Origin: Nocardiopsis potens DSM 45234
GTDB lineage: Bacteria > Actinomycetota > Actinomycetes > Streptosporangiales > Streptosporangiaceae
DNA length: 64,000 bases
Direction: 5' to 3'
Assembly (NCBI RefSeq): GCF_000341105.1
Contig: NZ_ANBB01000045.1
Location: 62,001 to 126,000 of the forward strand
Shown: positions 62,498-64,000 of the stretch, one piece after another
Layout of the letters: every line of letters starts with the position of its first letter
How positions within the stretch are numbered: the stretch's first letter is position 1
Position numbers and translations under genes: made by a program
Notes under the pieces: generated by a model
Told to the model about the DNA's origin: nothing
Databases searched by the model: none
The model's input: only the letters and a program-made list of their open reading frames with translations

Positions 62498-62749
62498 TCA
62501 GCGCAGTGCGGCGGCGGCCGCGCTCCTCCTGCCGATCAGGAACCAGCACAGCGCCCCCAGGAACGGCGCGCAGACGATGAACACCGCCCAGACCAGCTTC
62601 ATCCCGGCGTCCAGACGCGAGGTCAGGCTGCCGATGAAGGCGGCGACGATGAAGGCTGCGTAGGCCAGCAGGAACAGGCCGGCCAGCAGCAGAGCGGCCA
62701 CGCTCAGGAACTGGCCGTCGGCGAACAGGGCGGCGCTGTGGGCGAGCAT
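62498..62749 (-). CDS. PLDc_N (phospholipase D N-terminal-like) membrane protein
   Basis: An 83-residue protein with two membrane helices (about 12-40 and 50-72) and the short family pattern KLVWAVFIVCAPFLGALCWFLIGR. Stand-alone PLDc_N proteins are common in actinobacteria; function unknown. Confidence 0.85.
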   Translation of the reverse strand: MLAHSAALFADGQFLSVAALLLAGLFLLAYAAFIVAAFIGSLTSRLDAGMKLVWAVFIVCAPFLGALCWFLIGRRSAAAAALR

Positions 62750-63079
62750 GCTGCGGACTCCGATCAGTAGGTGTTTCGGCGTTGATCCAACGCTAGGAAT
62801 CCGGGCCCCCTCCGCGCGTCACTCCGCGGAGCCATCCTCGCCTTACGACGGAAGTCGGTGATCGGCCCCGCCCCGCGTCCGATCGTCGGTGGTGCACGGC
62901 ACGCCCCCCCGGCCGGCCGGACCGGTACGGACCCCGCCCCGCGCCCTCCGTGCGGAGGGGCGGAACCGGTATGGAAGACCAGGTCAAGACGGGTTTCCGG
63001 GGTCTTCGGGGGGCTCAGGCGGGCGGGGGCGGCGGGGGCTAGCCTGAGGGCCCCTCCGCGACACGACGGGACCCCGCTC
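62750..63079. other. Divergent region, PLDc_N gene / membrane protein
   Basis: 330 bases between divergent genes. GC-rich, with no operator or repeat I can support; the promoters of both flanking genes must lie here. Confidence 0.4.
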
Positions 63080-64000
63080 ATGCCCGCACATCCCCCCGGA
63101 CGGGAGGCCCGGCCCCGGCCGGAGCGCGCCCGCACGGACACCCGCACCCTCCGCGCGGACCTGAGGGCCCTGCTGCTCGACGCCTCGATCGCCCTGGTGC
63201 TGACCGCCGGGATCTACGCCCTGCTGCACCACCGGATCGAGACGGGGGCCTCGCAGACCCTCATGGTGATGCCGTTCCTCGACGACGCGCACCGGTACCG
63301 GTTCTACTGGGCCTGCCAGGCGTTCGGCTGGTCCGGGCTGCTCTGGGCCTGGCTCAGCGTGCTGCTCGGGCTGCTGCGCGCCACCGCCCCCGGCCGGTGG
63401 ACCGTGCTCTCGCACGCCGGCATCGAGCACTGGCACCGGGTCACCGGCATCACCACCGTCGGCCTGATGCTCGGCCACATGCTGGCGTTCTTCTTCGAAC
63501 TCCTCCGGGAGAGCGCGGAGACCGGTGAAGGCGGCGCGCTCACCGCCTTCGCCGACGTGTTCGTCCCCGGCTGGTACGGCTCCGGGACCGGGCAGGTCGC
63601 GATCCTGCTCGGCCTGATCGCCTTCTACCTGGCCGTCCCGCTCGGCTTCTCGTTCTACCTCCGCCGCCGGATCGGGACGCGGATGTGGCGGGCGCTGCAC
63701 CGCTTCGCCATCGCGGTCTACGCGCTCAGCGTCTGGCACACCCTGCTCTACGGCACCAACGTGTGGTTCGACGGGTGGTTCCGCACCGCGGTGTGGCTGC
63801 TGCAGCTGCCCGTCGCCCTGCTCCTGCTGGCCCGGCTGCTGGCCCCGCTGCGCCCGGCGGAGCGCCTCGGCGCCGCCGACCTGCGCGGCCCCGGCCGGTG
63901 GCGGGCCCTGGCCCGGCTGGCCGGCCGCGCCGCCGCCGCGCTCGCCGTCCCGGCCCTGCTGCTGGTGGCGGCGACCGGCCGGGACGGCGGCCGCACCCCC
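63080..64000 (+). CDS. Ferric-reductase-like/cytochrome b-type membrane protein, 3' partial
   Basis: Open from the ATG at 63080 to the window edge (307 codons), with no stop. After an Arg-rich cytoplasmic start there are at least six membrane helices. Paired histidines suited to haem binding occur in SHAGIEHWHRVTG, GLMLGHMLAFFF, WRALHRFAIAVY and SVWHTLLYG. This is the ferric reductase-like transmembrane domain layout. A C-terminal FAD/NAD(P)H module might follow outside the window. Confidence 0.82.
   Translation, partial: MPAHPPGREARPRPERARTDTRTLRADLRALLLDASIALVLTAGIYALLHHRIETGASQTLMVMPFLDDAHRYRFYWACQAFGWSGLLWAWLSVLLGLLRATAPGRWTVLSHAGIEHWHRVTGITTVGLMLGHMLAFFFELLRESAETGEGGALTAFADVFVPGWYGSGTGQVAILLGLIAFYLAVPLGFSFYLRRRIGTRMWRALHRFAIAVYALSVWHTLLYGTNVWFDGWFRTAVWLLQLPVALLLLARLLAPLRPAERLGAADLRGPGRWRALARLAGRAAAALAVPALLLVAATGRDGGRTP

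Overview
This window is very GC-rich (about 72% over most of its length). It has short or overlapping gene junctions, GTG starts, leaderless promoters and families typical of filamentous actinobacteria: a SARP/AfsR-type regulator, an XRE/DUF5753 plus DUF397 pair, a Spo0M homologue and a DUF1707 protein. A mycelial actinomycete is well supported. A Nocardiopsis-like genus is my guess and is not proven by the sequence. I found no rRNA, tRNA, CRISPR array, phage or transposase gene.

Region 1 (1-12.9 kb). After the tail of a RelE-like toxin and an APH-type kinase comes the most distinctive locus: a minus-strand gene set reading from about 11.9 kb down to 1.9 kb. Its order is PPOX-type flavoprotein, single-module NRPS (adenylation-carrier-thioester reductase), methyltransferase, P450, P450, QueC, QueE, QueD, FolE. 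The last four genes are the complete GTP-to-preQ0 (7-cyano-7-deazaguanine) pathway. Most junctions are 4-base ATGA overlaps. No QueF, Tgt or QueA is present, so a specialised metabolite combining a 7-deazapurine and a reduced amino acid is the most economical reading. A strong minus-strand terminator separates this unit from an upstream sulfotransferase gene.

Region 2 (13-31 kb). A FecCD-type ABC importer operon has a DJ-1/PfpI gene embedded in it. It is followed by a TetR regulator, an SGNH hydrolase, an SDR with a striking inverted operator, an MmpL exporter with a divergent MarR regulator, and a complete Leloir operon (deoR-galT-galE-galK). The gal operon diverges from a sodium:solute symporter, so uptake and catabolism of galactose are probably co-regulated. 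A flavin amine oxidase follows.

Region 3 (31-39.5 kb). This holds an ArsR-type regulator with a perfect palindromic operator, CstA with its small YbdD partner, a 14-TM-type MFS pump, a VOC protein, and a translationally coupled GT-B-like protein plus PfkB kinase pair.

Region 4 (39.5-50.4 kb) is accessory in character. It contains a DUF1707 protein, XRE/DUF397, two coupled hypothetical genes, a STAND (NB-ARC/TPR) protein, a 32-residue membrane peptide, a SARP-NB-ARC-TPR regulator whose 3' end has visibly lower GC, and a 66-residue secreted peptide. Its left edge carries one copy of a roughly 0.6-0.9 kb repeated element.

Region 5 (50.6-64 kb). This holds a SPOUT RNA methyltransferase, an M20 amidohydrolase, an RbsA-like ATPase with a fused RbsC-RbsB protein, a 1.5 kb non-coding tract with the second, inverted copy of the repeat and 70/77-bp tandem arrays, a double P-loop protein, Spo0M, an MFS transporter under a MerR-type leaderless promoter, a PLDc_N membrane protein, and the start of a haem-binding membrane protein that runs off the end.
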